Origin: Pseudomonadota bacterium
GTDB taxonomy: Bacteria; Pseudomonadota; Gammaproteobacteria; Burkholderiales; Ferrovaceae
NCBI GenBank assembly: GCA_021794775.1
Contig: JAJYQG010000087.1
Coordinates: 1 to 5,552 of the forward strand
Length of the DNA: 5,552 nucleotides
Reading direction: 5' to 3'
Below the pieces are notes generated by a model. The model saw only the letters and a program-made list of their open reading frames with translations, had not been told where the DNA came from and did not search any database. The first letter of the stretch is position 1; every line of letters starts with the position of its first letter. Positions 4,857-5,552 of this stretch are shown here, piece after piece. The position numbers and the translations under genes were made by a program.

Positions 4857-5552
4857 TGAGCGATTACAAGCCTACCCTTAATCTTCCAGAAACGACGTTT
4901 CCCATGCGTGCTGATCTGGCACGTCGAGAGCCACGTTGGATCGAGGTCTGGCAGGAACAGCGCCGTTATCACCAATTGCGGGAGCAGGCTCGAGGTCGGC
5001 CACGTTTCATCCTGCACGATGGTCCTCCCTACGCCAATGGTCAAATCCATATCGGACATGCGGTCAACAAGATCCTCAAGGACATCATTGTCAAGAGCAA
5101 GACCCTGTCAGGGTTTGATGCGCCGTACGTGCCGGGATGGGACTGTCACGGTTTGCCCATCGAGTTGCAGGTGGAGAAGGAACATGGTCGCCACGTGCCA
5201 GCAGCCCGTTTTCGTGAGCTTTGCCGCGAGTACGCCACGCGCCAGGTGGAACAGCAAAAGGCCGATTTCATTCGTCTCGGGGTGATGGGCGATTGGGAGC
5301 ATCCGTACCTGACCATGGAGCCTCAGACCGAAGCGGGCATTCTGCGCACCCTGATCGATATCTGGCGTGCCGGACATCTGCAACAGGGGCTGAAGCCGGT
5401 GAATTGGTGCATCGAATGCGGTTCGGCATTGGCGGAGGCTGAGGTGGAGTACGAAAACCGCACTTCGCCGGCCATCGATGTGGCGTTTCCAGTGCAGGAC
5501 CGCGAGCGTCTGGCGCGCTGTTTCGGTCTGGACAGCTTACCCGCCGAGGCGT
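4856..5552 (+). CDS. ileS: isoleucyl-tRNA synthetase IleS (5' part, runs off the window)
   Basis: IleS is a cytosolic class I aminoacyl-tRNA synthetase that charges tRNA-Ile and edits mischarged valine. The first 232 codons are present and open to the right edge, about a quarter of a protein usually near 940 residues. [18 protein letters not shown] at the start is almost identical to the E. coli protein. [12 protein letters not shown] is followed by the HIGH motif at residues 65-68 of the ATP site. [14 protein letters not shown] (91-104), [15 protein letters not shown] and [16 protein letters not shown] (181-199) follow. The editing domain, KMSKS loop and C-terminal zinc region lie outside the window. 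Its ATG shares base 4856 with the ribF TGA, so translation is probably coupled; AGGA at 4842-4845, inside ribF, can serve as ribosome binding site. Confidence 0.98.
   Translation, partial: MSDYKPTLNLPETTFPMRADLARREPRWIEVWQEQRRYHQLREQARGRPRFILHDGPPYANGQIHIGHAVNKILKDIIVKSKTLSGFDAPYVPGWDCHGLPIELQVEKEHGRHVPAARFRELCREYATRQVEQQKADFIRLGVMGDWEHPYLTMEPQTEAGILRTLIDIWRAGHLQQGLKPVNWCIECGSALAEAEVEYENRTSPAIDVAFPVQDRERLARCFGLDSLPAEA

Overview
The window looks like ordinary core chromosome of a betaproteobacterium, most likely Burkholderiales and perhaps Alcaligenaceae. This is judged from how closely the proteins resemble their remembered proteobacterial relatives and from the GC-rich, TTG-leucine-rich codon use. 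The genus cannot be fixed without a search. No mobile element, CRISPR array or defence system is visible.

Layout, left to right. Positions 1-38 hold the first codons of an unidentified minus-strand gene that leaves the window. Positions 39-389 carry no convincing gene and are AT-richer than the rest. They do contain a perfect plus-strand TATAAT and several inverted repeats, including an 11-pair hairpin and a terminator-like stem, so a small structured RNA is possible. A minus-strand tRNA-Thr (anticodon CGT) occupies 390-465, and its promoter lies over the start of the divergent gene murJ (506-2065), the lipid II flippase. murJ converges on a TauE/SafE-family anion exporter gene (2024-2779, minus) and the two coding regions overlap by 42 bp. 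A 150-bp divergent control region then separates the exporter from cysB (2930-3856), the LysR-type master regulator of sulfur assimilation. Next come ribF (3915-4856, FAD synthetase) and ileS (4856 to the right edge, isoleucyl-tRNA synthetase), which share one base and should be co-transcribed.

Functionally there are three themes. murJ serves cell-wall synthesis. The divergent exporter/cysB pair is probably a sulfur module, with the exporter removing sulfite or a related anion. tRNA-Thr, ribF and ileS are housekeeping genes for translation and flavin supply. The most informative non-coding signals are two TTAG-N4-CTAA palindromes 25 bp apart between the exporter gene and cysB, two mutually exclusive hairpins in the cysB leader, the nearly symmetric -10 element between tRNA-Thr and murJ, and the possible small RNA at about 94-258. 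I found no clear evidence of a new biological system; the non-coding observations are hypotheses.
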